Source: Phallusia mammillata
Taxonomy: Eukaryota > Chordata > Ascidiacea > Phlebobranchia > Ascidiidae
Assembly (NCBI GenBank): GCA_003260075.1
Contig: QLIY01000116.1
Location: 62,001 to 126,000, forward strand
DNA length: 64,000 nucleotides
Direction of reading: 5' to 3'
Under the pieces are notes generated by a model that saw only the letters and a program-made list of their open reading frames with translations, did no database searches and was not told where the DNA came from. Below, piece by piece: positions 36,501 to 51,500 of the stretch. A program made the position numbers and the translations under genes. The stretch's first letter is position 1, and each line of letters starts with the position of its first letter.

Positions 36501-39500
36501 TATCACTTAAAAGGCAATCTACTTTATTATCTCATTACACAATAATCCACCATTAAACGAATCTATATGAACTGTTTTGTGTATACTTTATGTTATAGCT
36601 ACGGGTATAATGCGGACACAGCACAAAAGCATGCCAAACAATAATATTCTTTGAAATAGATTTGCAAATTTGAGAATTTTAAAGTGAGTGTTTTACTTGA
36701 TACTTTGAACACAAGAGCTAGGCCCGTTAAAAACTTACATGTATACTGGTTTTATGTCAATATCCGGTGAAAAGCTATTTGAAACTGATTGCTTGACCAA
36801 CAGGAAGTAATAAATGAATCTGTGCTGCACACAATTGGCGCTGTGTCAATGCAAGGCTGAAATTAGATTTCCCGATACATGACGATCGTGCACTGCGATT
36901 AACCTCCCATGACACGCAGCGTTTCATTCATAAAATCGCATCTCTTTAATCAGCGTTGTAATTGCCTTGTTGGTCTGTGTCGAATATCGAACACGGCCAG
37001 TGCCTTCGTGGGAAACTAAATCGGTCTCGCTTATTTACCGACGCAGTGACCAGCGGGTGGACATATTGTTTTGTTTGTTTATTATTTTCAGCTGCTAACT
37101 TTGATTGCGTGGTTCTAAACAATGTTGCATCGTATGTCATGGAGTTTAGTTTTTAGACAGAGGTTCTTAATATCGTCTCTTTTGATGATCCATTTAAAGA
37201 TTTACAAAATAGTTTTGGCCGACAATGTTTTACTTGCTTATTTTAAACCCCTTTGTCAAGTTTACCTTTTCTAGGTAAATAAAAACTCGACCAAGAAGCT
37301 CTGAGTTAAGGGATCCTTGCTTACTTTTACAGAAACATACACCAACCACAGTCTTTATGTAAATTTCGTTACGAATTCCATGTGTTTAATTGAGGCACTT
37401 TTTACAAACCTAGAAACTCAATCCCAAACGGTGAGAGTTCATGAAACTTAAAATTCCTATTTAGGTAATCTGTTACGAGATTTCTCACACATAAAATTTT
37501 TAAAACAATGCAAATTATGCCCTAGCGTGCAGGGTGGCATCGGCGTTAGAAAAGCATGGCCGCCGTGTTTAACTTTTGCGTTTTGAGATCAATCAGCTTT
37601 AACGAGAATAACCAGTTTCACTTTACTATTGATGACAGATCCTAAAACGCCGCGGTTAGCTCTGGTGTGAAACTTAAAGCGAGCTTACTAAACACAACCC
37701 ATACTCAGTCAATCACTTTCATTAGTTGACGGTTACTGTGTCATGGGAAAACTGATGCTATTGCTAAATACTAAGTCATTACCGATGAGGAATTCAGAAT
37801 TTTAACTTTGCTAATAAGAACTTCATTGGGGTTTTAAATTTTGCTTTTATATAAACAAAACAGCATTATTTTGCTTTGATCTTCGACACTCTGGGACGTG
37901 TAATTAGTTTTTTGTCAAAATTGAACTAAGTGCGTTTTTTGAACGATGCAATTAATGCCCCTTATAACGCAGAAGTTATCATTTTAAGTCCCGGTCAGAA
38001 AGACACAATCAACAATTCATGAAAAAAAACGCATTTCGATAAAAGTAGCCCAAAGGGTGGACAAAATCCAGTAACACTGGTTACCCTGGTTTTTAAACGA
38101 TTTCAACTCTTGTTCGGAGTGGGTATTTTGCATTTGTTTCAAGTTGAATATATCCAAGCAAATGTTGCACCGTACACGTTAAACTTTAAAACAACGTATA
38201 ATCTTATGTGTATTGTTTTTCCAGTGCATTTACGTGGCAAATCTACAAGAATAATCAAAACATTAGGTTTTGCTAGTTTTGTCCATTTTTACAAAAACAT
38301 TTTTCGTATTTTTGCTGCCCGTGAATTTTTGAACAAAAGTCTCATTTTTCATCTTTACACAACGATATAGCACTTGTAGTTTGTAGGTGTGGCATGCAGT
38401 TACAAGTGTATAGTAGGTGTGATGTTATCGTTGTATGACTCATTGTGGGCAATTCTTAGACCTTCAGTAAAGGTGGTGGACCACAGTTAACAGAAAAAGT
38501 ATGTCTTGGAAATCCATACGATTTTCAAACAACCGTATAGGTGTCTCCATTGTCTATTGAAACGTTGTACTTTTGGGGTCATCATTCTTTTGCATGTTTA
38601 ACAAAGTCCAGTTATTTATCATTCCATTGCATATCTTGGTTGGTGTAACTTGAACAGTGGTATTTACGCGATGCAAGATCACTTAAGTGAAGTGTTGACA
38701 GGCTCTGTATCAGTACATGAATGTGTTGATGCGCAACTAACCAGCCATCTAACCCCAATCCCACCTGCCATGCATACAAGTGAGGGATTACCATCATGGA
38801 GATAATGCATGTCATCACTTGCCTAAATCGTTTGTTTTTTGCTTGTTGTGGTGTCTTTAATGGATAGCTTTCAGAAAAAGATTTTTTGTAAAACCAATGG
38901 TTCGCTTAAAGATAAACCGAAAGTGTTAGCAGTTTTACGAACTGATGCTGCCAAAGTAACATCGAAAACATGCTTTACATTTTATCACTGACTGAATAAA
39001 AATTGAGCAAAAATATTTGTGTTTAGCATTGATAAATTATTATCCATTAAGACTATCAGTAGTAAATGTAGGATGTATTAGTTGAGAATCAGGTGTTTCA
39101 GAAACAAGTTCACCTTTATCGTTAACTTGCAATAATTTGCTCCTGAACATCTACCAATACAATTAAGTTACGTTTGGTTTGATTCCTCCAATTTGTTTGT
39201 TCTATTACCAAAGTTTTCAGTTTTTGCATTGAATCTATGACACATTTCACGTTCGTCCTCCTTCAGAAAACGTTATTCGTTTTCAAAAGCCCTTTTTCTT
39301 AAATTTAACTATGCAGTATTGTTTACTCAGCAAAACTTTCCCTGCTCTTACTTGTTCGCCTAATTACGTGTTGTTCTAAGTATAGCCACAATGCCCCCAA
39401 CTCACAATCCAAACGTGTTCACACGATCAGCCTTGCATAGTCTTTCCATAAACAGAGCAGTCGTGTTGTTGTCAGTGGGATTTCCTTAACGGAAGGTGAA

Positions 39501-42500
39501 TGCACCAAGCCGTGTCCGCGTTACCAAACCACCACGTCTAGTGTAACTATAAAGGATCGTTTTCTTGCGTGTTATTCCGGTGTGCAGTGATCTGTGTACA
39601 CTCCCACTTATTACCGTGTAATGTAAAACTTGACCCGTGTTAAATTGTCACCAAAATGGAATGACCTTACTGGCCATTGAACCAACAGATGATTTTGTCC
39701 AGGAGGAAACACGTTTTTGTTGTGTACTTAATCATATTGAAAAATATTATTATGCTTTACTAATCTCCACAATAATGCATTACAATGGTACTATAAGGTT
39801 AAAAAATCCACTATGAACTTTTCAAAGTTTTTACAAAAAAACTAAACACTAAAATTTGCCGAAAAAACAACTTTGCTGTGTATCTAATATACCTCACTTT
39901 GGGTTAAATGTTGTGCTTTATCAAAGTGGGCAGTAATGCATGACTGCAAACAACACACGCTGATGAATTACAGCTCGAATTCCAAATATCTGACTCGCAC
40001 TTTTGTGATTTATGATGTACGTTGCGGTTCGCCACATAATCGACATTGAACAAACATGTGAGGTCACTGACATGTTAAAATCTCCGACGTTTTGAGTTTG
40101 ACTCCCCCTGTAACTGTGACGTCACAAATATTTGAGCAACAATAATACGTACACTTAAAAGTTTGTTCAATAAAAGTTTAGTGCTTTCCATGGTAAATAT
40201 TACTATTTTTATAAGTTTTTCAGGCAAAATATTGTGTTTAGTTGCAATGCAAAAAAACGAGTTTTTGCGTTTTGTTAATATTAGGGGTGGAACATAACTT
40301 ACACCTTTGTGGTTTTGTCTGCTGGTACCATTTGTTTTCTATTTTTGTGCTAGTGAACCTTTGGCTATTTTGTGATAGTGAACGAGCTTTAGGCTTTAAG
40401 CTGCTTTGTTAGTCCTGAAGTGTCGGTTGCAATCAGCAGTAAAAACGCTTTTGTTCAGTTTATCGACTGTTTAAACCGTCTAGATTAAGTTGATCTGACC
40501 TTGAAAGCCGAAAATCCTTTTCCTATTTGACCTTGGGGTTCGAATGTCCGCTTCAAGCGACCCGAAACGTAATTGAAGGGGAAAAGATTAAAATCTGATC
40601 GATCGTAGAATCCTAATAACTGTTCATGTCAAGGCTGAGATCAGCTATATGTTGAAAATCATTAGGATTTAAATTCTGCCGCAATTAAATGCATTTTAAA
40701 TTATTTCAATTTAATCATAGTTTTTTTTTTCAATTTCGGAAATCAGAGAAATAAGTCATATATTTTTTTACTCGTTGTAAACTATCATAAGATTTATTTT
40801 AAAGTTTTTTTGTAGCGCAGAATCGTTTGCATACTAGAGGATTTTATTTGACCAATAACGACATGTCCTTTGCAATGAACTCAAAATACATAAATTATTT
40901 ACGTGATATTGTCAACATTGTGGCTGGCTTGGGTGCTAAAATGCTGACAAAATTGGCTTTATCCATTATTTAAGCGTGGACCCCAGTTTTGCCCTCTTAT
41001 CTTTTCTGTACTTCGCATTTTAAACGTAATATTAATTTGGAAATAGCTTTAAATTGTTGTCAAAATAAAAAAGAACTCTCCTTTGAAACGTTGTATGTAA
41101 GTTCTTGTTTATTAACGTACTGAAGGGGTTTGACGAAAGATGAATACGAAAAACTTTTTGTTTTGAAAATTTGGTTTTTGGTAGGCTTGCAATTGCAACC
41201 AAAACATTTGCGCATTCATCCATATTTCGTTCCATGTGCAGGACAAATAATTCGTAACAAAGAAACAGGGTCCCAGAGGGTCTTAACTCCACTTACATTC
41301 ATTCTACACTAATCAGTTGATCCCAAATCGATTGTACAATAACCGCAAATCAATACTACTTTGTGTTTGTCGTGTTCTTTGTCCTTGCCAAGCGTGCAGC
41401 TAATTACTTTACTTATTCTCTTGCCTATTAGATGATTCGGATACCCAACCATTTATTTAATATTTTCGTGCTGATTTGTTTTTAGTTTCTCTAAGTCCAA
41501 TCAGTCAAACATACCTGTGTCAGTCGTATAATTAGTAAAAAAGTATGTTAATCTCAGTCTAGACCGCCACTATTTAATCATATTATTAATAAAAGTAATC
41601 GTAAATGAAACGTTTTATTTCACAAATACAATTTCAAATCTTGACCTTTTTTATTTTCGGTGGTCGTTACTTGCTCTACCTTTTCACCTGCCTTTCACTG
41701 ACTCTTGCCGTGCCAAAACGTGCAATTATGACGCAACCAGGATGCTTTTGTTACGTCATCGGGGTTATCTCGGTGAAAAGCGTGAAATTCCACAGATACA
41801 AATAGGCCGAAAACTATGACAAATTACGTTGACCTTTATTGGTCCCGCCAGCGGGTGGCGCTGTGGCTTTGTGTTCCTGTATATTATTATGTCACTGGGG
41901 GGCGATCGCGGTGCAGTGTTTTTGTAGCAAAGTGCAATATGAATTTGCTGGTTTTGTATCTTACTGTTTTCCGAAGTTGAAAAGTACTAGATTTTCTTTT
42001 GACAACTTAGGGCTTTTCATTTTATTTATGATTGCCTTATCACAGGGCTAAAATTTGTGTTTTGACGTTGTTTTATACGCAATTTTGGGCAGAATGATGT
42101 TTCTTTAGTATCGGTATCGTTTGGTGTCATTTACAATTATTTGTCATCTAGTTCACACGATATAACCAACAAATTGGCAATCGCTCGACAGTTATTCTGC
42201 AATACGGACATCCCTATTCATGTCCTGTATTGCCATTTTCCCACAATGCACTGAGACATAACATGCCATAAAATGTGAGCACTCCGCATTACGTAACGTC
42301 TGTATATATAAAACAGCAATGATAAACACTTAACTGTGAAAGTTCACGGTAAATGTGTAGCATGGACAATTAAAGACGATGACAAGCTAATCATTACATG
42401 CTTTCAACGTTTGAAGACCAAACCGTGGCAAATGAACAAATATGTTCACACGATTTCGAACACACGACATTAAACTTTCAACCCCATATTTATTTATTGA

Positions 42501-45500
42501 AAAGCCTATATCTGTGACGTTTTTAAAATCAAACTTATTTTATGCTTTACATAAGCATGGGCGCCGGCACATAACTTGCCCAAAATGGTTCCCTTGATAA
42601 CGTGTTTTCTTAACATCCTAGTGATTTAGGTTTTAGGGAACACCATTGGACTGATATATGATTTGAGCCTATGTGTATGTGTCAACCTTGTCCCCACTTG
42701 CAAATTTTTCTGATCGCGCCCATGTGTATAAGTTGTTTGCATGATATACAGTCAACTACACAGCTGCGACCACATCACATAAATACAGTTATAAAATTAT
42801 TGCGACCAAATTTCTAAGTAGTCTTATTCACCAAGTTACAGTGCTACATAACAAACTCTTATTTTGTCAATCCAACCCAACGTACACTAAGCAAGCAGGC
42901 CTCCATGATAGGTTATATATCACATCATGTCATCTCGGTTCACGGCACCCAGCTGTGTTGTATATCAACTAGTCGTGTAGCTTGATGGATCGCTGAGCAG
43001 GTCTTTGATGTCACGCCCGATGTTTGTTTCCAAATCCGACAGCGTGTTAAAGAAAACAGAACTTAATGCTGCAGAATGACTGGCTTGTTGCGGCATCTTT
43101 TTTTGATCACATCCAGTGATTTAACATACACGTCTTGTTTTCGCTTTGGATCATGCAATGGGTCCCTAATATTTATGTAGTGAAGTTGTTAGCCAAAATT
43201 AGCTTTGGCTCGCTAAACATTTTACTCATCAGCTATGAAAAGTACAAAACATTATTTACTTGACTGTAAACCGAACCCATGCTCTTTATATGCGCGTATT
43301 TTGGCACTTTTGGAAATGCTTGGTTTAGGTGTCAGAGTTGGCTTCAACCTACTCAAGCCCAAATGCATGCAGTCGTATTTTGTTACTTTAGGCTTTGAGA
43401 TAAGCCAGGATGGTTTGAAAGTCGCGTTGTCAATCACACACTTGCATTTTAGTCGGGTGATTCAACCTGCGGTGAACCAAAGTGATATCGTATCGCTGTC
43501 TAACCCACGCAGTTTTAGCATTACATCTGTTTACGTCGACCACTAAAAATATTAGGACCGAACCACTGTTACATCAGGTCACACGGTTTGTTGTTCAGGT
43601 CGTTCGAAAAAGTAATACAGAGCCAACCATACTTTCTCACCAAACCATTCGCGACATCACAATGCTCATGGTGAGGTCACAATCAATTCTGGCCTATACA
43701 GGAAACACGCGCTCCGCCACATTTCCAAAAAAGCGCCGGCTCGTTGACAGCACTTTGGCTGAAAAACAAAAGAACCCGACCGATTTAGAAAGATAAAGGG
43801 CTTGTTTTTGTCCACTGTGCTGTACTTTGTGTTGGGCTGTGCACCGGTCAGCAACTCGTCATCCCAATTGTTGGTTTGTGACGTCATAGAGAGGCGTCGC
43901 AAGACCGGTGTGTTATCTGAACTGTGCCAGACAGTCGGTTATAAGTTGGCGACGCCGCTGCTCCGATAAAGTAACTATTTACTCCACTTTAGTGCGTTCA
44001 GTTTACCCTTGCTAACGAGGTGGTACCATGATAAGACAGTCGTCTTAGCCTGGCGATCGCTAGAATAGATGTACTGGCTGCGGAAGCATATTTGCCTAAA
44101 GGCGTGGTTTAAATTCGTCTCAGGATGTAAGACATTGCTGATAAGTTGGTAGGAAATCTCACAGCTTATGTTGGCTAAAGGCCTTCGACAGGATAGCTCA
44201 GTCCAATACTGTTTAGAAATAGTCTAGACGACGTTAACTGTTTCACTAGCGTAAGGTTTTGATCAGCATTCAGCAAAAAAGGTGTTTTCAAATTGTTGGA
44301 GGGTAATTTTTAAGCACATTTTATACACCAAATGAAGAGTATCTTGCATTTGTGGTGGTTTTGTAAAAAATCATGTTTTTCAACATATAAGTGCTCCAAA
44401 AATATCACCAAACCACTTTAATTTGGAACATATGAAGTTATTTTGCAGTGGTGGAATTTTCTACCCCCATTAGTTGCAACCACGGAATGTACCAAACGAC
44501 CACGCTAATAACCTAAATTGGGTATTCGGGCAATTTACTCAGTGTTGTAAGTTGTGACTCCAAAACACTGAGCAGTCGCTTGTTAGTGGATGAGATATAG
44601 TGAATCAACTTGCAAATACGAGATAGAACACGACAATAATGTTGTCCAGCCAGCAAGTAAGGTCATTGCTGATATGGTCTGTAAAAGTTTTTTTTCTGAA
44701 AAATTGTCACTGCTTGCCACATTTTGTCTGTAGCAATTGTTTTAGAAAAGATTTGTTTTCCATTTGAAGTTTTGAAAATGATTGTTTTAAAGTACTTTGA
44801 TAGTCCTTCGTGTTTTGTCTAAATTTAGTTTGCACTTTGTGTAATTTCTCAGTTTCGTATCCGAACGTATAAATAGTATCAGTTAAGATAAAAGATGATC
44901 AGGTTCGGTTTATTTTAATGACGCTTATCACAATTACCGTTTAATGACAGCCAATTTAAATACAGCGTAATTACAGCAATATATTAATCGTTTATAGATC
45001 GTTTAGTACTAACTGCATTGATTTACGATATATAGCCGTGGTTTTATTGCGAAAAGAATCCAAAGAACGGCTGTGTTGTGGTGATCTTTAATATTTATGT
45101 CCGAAATGCTGAAAACCGCGTTTATACATTAAATCATTTTCCTGTGTGCCATATAAGTGTTTCCTCCAAAGTTCTCCAAACTCTCCCACGGCCTTAATTG
45201 CGTGTTGCACAACAGGGGATTACCCTGAAGTCGGACTTTCGCTGAGGCAATCCTAATATGGCTTGGCGCGTTTCTTGCCGCAGAATGTGGGTTGTTGTTC
45301 ACTATGTAGTGTCTAGCGCTCTACTGTGGTTGTGGGGGCCGCAATTTATGACTACATATGGTGTTAACCTTGCTTGTTGATTGTTTACATTAGCACCACA
45401 GGGTATTTTGGCAATCGATATATATGTAAGTGCGTTGGTATAACCCACTCGTATAGCATTTTAAGTCCATTATTCCAGCGAATTTACTTGAAACTAGCTA

Positions 45501-48500
45501 ATATGGCCTATAGTAGTGATCCCACTGTTTTACTGAATAGATGAGATGATCAATTCAGTCTTAAGTATTCATGTTCCACTCTTGATTCCCACGTTTCGGT
45601 TGTATTTTCACATATAGGTCGTGGTTGCAGGAAGCACTGTACTTTCCCAATGGTAGTTAGGAATTGCACTTAACGAGCCTCAAATTGATCCCATATCATA
45701 CTTAAACACTTGTTGCGTGAATATGAATAAACCAAACACGTTTTTTTCTGACACTTAAGTCATTCGATAATTCCATTTCGACACTAGTAGACGGTCATTT
45801 TCATTCTGCAGCTTCCCAGTGAATTATTCATATTGGGATAAAGAGCCACAGGCTATATGTCTGCAACTTGATCTTTATCGGATGAGCAGTTTGTCTCATG
45901 CATCGTGTGTAATTTTTAGCACACAATTGTGCTTTTAACTTCTACATGTGCCAGGCTGCGCAATGTTTTCTACTTTGACATGAATAAGAAACCAAGCTAA
46001 AAATTCGCACAGATGCGTACAGATGTTTTCATGGACATATCAGTTCATCCACATTAAAGTGGCCAATTAATGATTTTAAAACAGCCCCTCGTCGCCACTT
46101 TTTAAGCGCAGCATCGTAACCTGGCATCAGATGATCGATAGGTTCAATGTTGTCGCCTAGACAACTTCGTAAAGTAGCTGACAGTTTTACGTTGACAAAT
46201 CGTTCACAGAACGTACCATTAAACTCGGCGCCTTGTAATGGGATTATGGTCTACCAGAGCTCTCTATCTTACCAATGTGTGAAACGATACGGCTTTGAGC
46301 CCGCGCATTTATGTACTGAGGATTATTTGACCAACTGCAGATGTTTGATGTAGCTTGGCCTTTGGTTGAAGCGTTAGTATTACCAGCGTTGCATTTTAGA
46401 TGTACAAAAGTCTTTTTGGTGTATAGGATTATCTTCATGTTGTTGAACAGGTACAGTTGATGTAGATGTCTGTATTGTAGTCCGACAAACTTTATGATTC
46501 TAGCCTTATTTTGTTGTGTGGTATATCATGAAGTTCAAGCTGCATCCCAGCGGCAATTTGGATTTAATTTGCATCTTCAGACTGCTTTGGATTTTATTTT
46601 TTGAATTGTATACGGGGATAACTATCTTATATATGTTTTTTAAATGATCCGTAAATGTCGAAATACTAAAATTACGGGCTAAATATACTTTGATCGTGTC
46701 GCACTTGCTGAAACCAAGTCTAAGCGTTACCATCACCTAGTCACGCTATCATCGTTCCAGACCAATCTTTAACCTAGAAAAACTCCCCAAACCCGGCCCA
46801 AAATACAGGGCATCGAACCCAGCTTTTATTCACATGGGTACAATTTCGCATTGGTGATCCCAAGAATGCGTCGCAGGCATTCAGTTTCTGCCTGACTGAC
46901 TACGTATTGTCTGTGCGGTATCACCTGGGTTCAGTTCGCTTACCAGTGATCATCACTTGTTTCTACTCTAGCTACCCTTTAGTCCAGAGTCACCAGAAAA
47001 CATTTGGGAGCGAAAGATAAGATTCTGGGAGCGAAAGATAAGACAGATGTAGACTTTAGGAAAGCATATTTATAGATTTCGTAAAAAGATGTATTCTTTT
47101 TTTATTAAAGTTTTTGTATTTTAAATTCTTTTAGAATGTCCTTTTATCTCTTGTTTTGCAGCATAGATAGTGACTGTTGTTGTAATTACTCTTGCCTGTA
47201 ACCAGGTAAGCCGTTGTTGGCAAATGCCTTCTTCTGATTAACAATTTTAGCACTGTCAACAAATATCTAATAAGATATCGAAAGAATCGGAGAATTAGTG
47301 GACAATTTTACCTTGCACACTATAAAGATACTACGTTTTACATAATCTATCAGTTTTTTAACAAAAAAGTTCCCGTTTTTTCTTTTTTTGAGGGTAAAAT
47401 TATCAATCTTCAACTTTGTTTTTGGGCTTTAATTTGTACTATCATACTTTTTTGCAGAAGCCACCGCCTTTAGACATGGCAGCGACCGCTATGCCTCCTG
47501 AGCATCACCCCCACTTTCACGAAACATCCCCTGGGTTCAAGGTGGCTGACCCCCGGGTCGCTGAGCGTGCTGTGGTTTTCACCCCTGCCTATGCTCACCC
47601 CATGCATCAGCCCCAGCATATTCCCACACAACAGCAGCAGATAAAACTCCAGGAGGAGAAACAACGCGAGGAGCTGCAACGGAGGAGGCGGGAGGAGGAG
47701 CGAGATATCATGCGAAGGCAAATGGAGCAGGAAAAGCTTCTGCTGAAGAGGAGGGAGAGACACTTTTTGGAGCAAGAGGAGAAGAGAAAATTAGAAAGAG
47801 AGAAACAAGATAAGTTCCAGATTGAGTTTGAGAACAAGCAGAAGTTGGTGCGTGGTGGATCCGTGCAACATCCGAAAGAAGTTCCTCTTGCTAGTCAACT
47901 CCAGCAGCAGAAGAAAAAATTGACGTAAGCATATCTTGGCGTTGTTCCTGCTACATGTGCTGTGCTTTGTATACATGGATTTTGCGCATTGCATTTAATC
48001 TTCAGCATTGCTTTGTAGTTATATTCTTTAATTATTTATGTACAGGTACATTGTTTTTGTTTTACAACTTGTGTTTTTATTGGACGTTAATCCAATAATT
48101 ACATCCGGGGTCAAGTTTTGTTGATATTGGATGGTATTCGGATCTCATGATATATTCATGAAAACGACAAAGTTTAATTGAAATTTTGCTACAGCTTGTC
48201 TAAAATGCCTTTAATGGGCCGCTTAGTGCATTACGAATTCAAGTTACACAATGCAGTAAACTAAAATGTCTGCTGGTTCAAAAGTGCACAAGCATTAGTG
48301 TATTGTAATCTGTCACGTGCAATATACTGCTTTAAGAAAGTTTTTGCAAAATATTTCAAAACTTTTTTTCATGTCAGAGTTGAATAACATGAAATTCTCA
48401 TTAGTTGAAAGGTTGTGGTTTAACATATACAAAACATGGAAAAAATGAACTCGCTTTTGTTTTCAACACAAATATACACAACCGTCATATCCTCAGGACG

Positions 48501-51500
48501 TCACGTAGCAGCCCATTATCAAGTGTGACGTCACCAAGCAGCCGGTCGTCAAGCGTCACGTCGCCGAGCACTCCTTTGTCCACTGTGACGTCAGCCCGGC
48601 CCCAGGAGACACGTCCCACCGCTCAGGACGCGAAACCGGAACTTGGTCCGGATTTGCAAAGCCAGCTGGACGAGCTTGACCGCTACATCGCCCAACTGAC
48701 CAACGTTGCCGATATGCCAGGTTAATAAACTGCTTTGCCCCTTTGTTTGATATATACTTAAACTCATTTAGTTTTTGAAAATCGAATTTTACCATGGGTG
48801 TGGCCTAATAAAGCATCTGATGTGTTTGCAGTGGAATCCTCACCCGTCAAGACTGATGTAGTGCGGCGCAGACGAAGATCTTTTTCCATTGAATTGGAGA
48901 GAAGAATTGACCCAAGTGTTAACCTGACAGCTGCAGAATTATCGAGGTAAATGCCTTTGCTCCCAGCAAGAATATACAAGCGATTATCTGAGTTTGAAAC
49001 TTACATCGTTTCGAACAGTTTCTTCTTTCTGAAAAATTACCGGCAAATTGTGTACCTATGGTTTGCTCTAATATAAAACTATCCAAAATTGTTTAATGTA
49101 CACGCATGTGGTCAGTGTTTGGAACAGAAAGTATATTGTCCTTGTTTGTAGTATAGCAGGCTATAAATACATAAAAGTTTTGATGAATGTAATCGCCTGA
49201 CAAATTCCCTGAACTCTCACAGCACCTCTGATGTTAACGACCGATTCAAACAAACTGAAATACACGTTACGAGCAAATTATTGGTCGTTTTGCGACAACA
49301 TGTTGTGATAATAATAGGGTGGTTTTCGCATTTGGGAAATTCTGTGTCACTAAATAGCATAGCTAAACTGAATGTCAAAGGTTAAACATTTATGTCTGGT
49401 CGCTTAAATGTTGGACCTGTGGCTTAATGAGTAGAATTTTGCAAATAAAATAATAACGAGCATTATGTGGCCACGCATGAAATTAATTGTACATGATTCA
49501 AATTCAAACTTTTGTACTTTACCTGTGTTTTACGATTCTTCCACAACCAGGAAAATTTTCGTTTAAACTGCGTTTTAGTTTAATGGACTCCATTTGTATG
49601 GTGTTTCTTTCTAAATTTACTTGCAAAACAAAATCCTCTACAGAAGAATTTCGGACATTTTTCGAACTCTTCACATACACATCAGTGTTCTATCTACACA
49701 TATCTATTGTTTGCATAACATCGATCGATCACTTATTTCTACAGTCCAATCAGCAACGCGCTCGTCCCACCACGCCCCCCTTCCCGCACCAGAAGCAGTT
49801 ATGATTCGGTCTCCCGTCGTCTCTCGCACGGATTTGAACTCGCCCAAGTCATGAGACAAAACTCAATCGAAAATGGTGCGTGATATTTCTTTCTTTTGCT
49901 AAAAAATTTTTTACTATCTGCAAAACAAAATTTCGTGTCACGTGGTTTACTATTGGAATAAAACACAAGTGCATAGTGACATGCTAAAAGTGGTATTGCA
50001 TCATCTTTCAGACTTGCCTTTTTAACACACTTTTACATGTCACCTCGTGCTTATGTAATAATCAGCATTATTTTTAGAAGTTTATCTCACAAAGAGGTTG
50101 GTTAACTATATCGCAGTAAATTATTGTTGCCAAATACTTTCAAAAGAGCACTCTTCCTTCATATATAAGTTCTTTCGTATCAAACCCTTCCTCTTCTTTA
50201 TTTAGCTCAAACAGGTGGGGAGCATTACTTACTTTACTGCGGAAGACGTATATTAATAGATCCAAGCAAAGTTGTACGTCACGCACTGCGTATATCATCG
50301 TCAAAACAGACGTTTTGATTTATTAATGGCAAAACTGTAGAACACACCCTGAAGTTGAACAATATTAATGTCCGGACCCGGGTTTCACCCTTATCGGGCG
50401 AAGTTATCATTAATCAGAAACACATTGTGCTTTTTCCAACCGCTACCGCACTTGTTCATACCTTATATAAAGGTTACATGTTTTTTTGATGTTTGTTGTA
50501 TGTTAGTGCAAATCACAAATGTAACAAGCTCCACAGGAAATCTAGTAATACAGTTGATCCATTAACTGACATAATGATGTAAAACTTCTTGACTAATTCA
50601 CAAACGAATTATTGTCTCTTTCCCATGGAAACCCACCTAGCTTTAAAGTGCTTTCCAATTCCATTACCTCACTTCCATCTGAACTCCATTAGCAAGGGCG
50701 TGTGTGTCACTCGTTGGAGGTTTTTGACAGAACAGGTGATTTCGCGGCCAACTGAAATTTACACAAGGCGCATTGAAGCGAATTTCAACGTGAAATCCTC
50801 TCTCACGAAGTCCTTCGTCACGCGAGATCCATTTCTATTCATATGCATTTATGACGTAGCGCAACCTGGGCGAACCTCTGCGAAGAAATTGTAAACAACG
50901 GCACTTGTGAAGTTATGAGCTGTTGCTGTAAATTAAGCCTCTTCATATTGCTATTTGTTTTCAATGGCTTGTGGCATTGGAAAGATAATAATCATTTAGC
51001 TTTCTATATCAGATCGTTGTGCAGAGTTGAAAACGTGATAAATGCAGCGCGCTTAATCAAATGCTACTAGGTTTCTTGTGGTTTGGGATATCATGATGTG
51101 GTTGTTTAGTGAAAGACTTCTACGAACGTGATGTAGGCCGCTGTTGTAAATGCATGGGGTGTTTAAATAAGGTTGTCGTTTTGCTAAAGAAGGTGTCGAA
51201 GTCATCTTTGTTTGTTCAAGCGCAGCGGTTTGCAAATGGAGTTGATTCGAATTAAGGTAGGCATAGATCGTTGGTTAAATGTTTTTGATAATATTTTATG
51301 GTTTACTGCAAGACGCTCGCTCGAAAATTCGGTTTATACTCGTTTCTTATGCTGGTAATGTGCTTTTGTTAAATTTTAGGCACACATGCAGATAAAAAAT
51401 AAACTTTATGGCGATGATCAAGTTTAATCAGCCCTTAAAATGAATAATTTTGCCAATGTTAGGCATTTTTTAAAGTACTGGTTTTAACTGAACGTTGCGT

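Noticed and set aside
43235..43796. Two overlapping plus-strand open frames in the large tensin intron
   Set aside because: No domain, no good splice sites, unusual composition; likely chance.
46787..46990. GGGTTCGATGCCC-like B box on the minus strand
   Set aside because: No A box or cloverleaf could be found, so no tRNA is called.
47470..47837. Minus-strand Leu- and Ser-rich open frames
   Set aside because: Shadows of the tensin coiled-coil exon (47458-47924).
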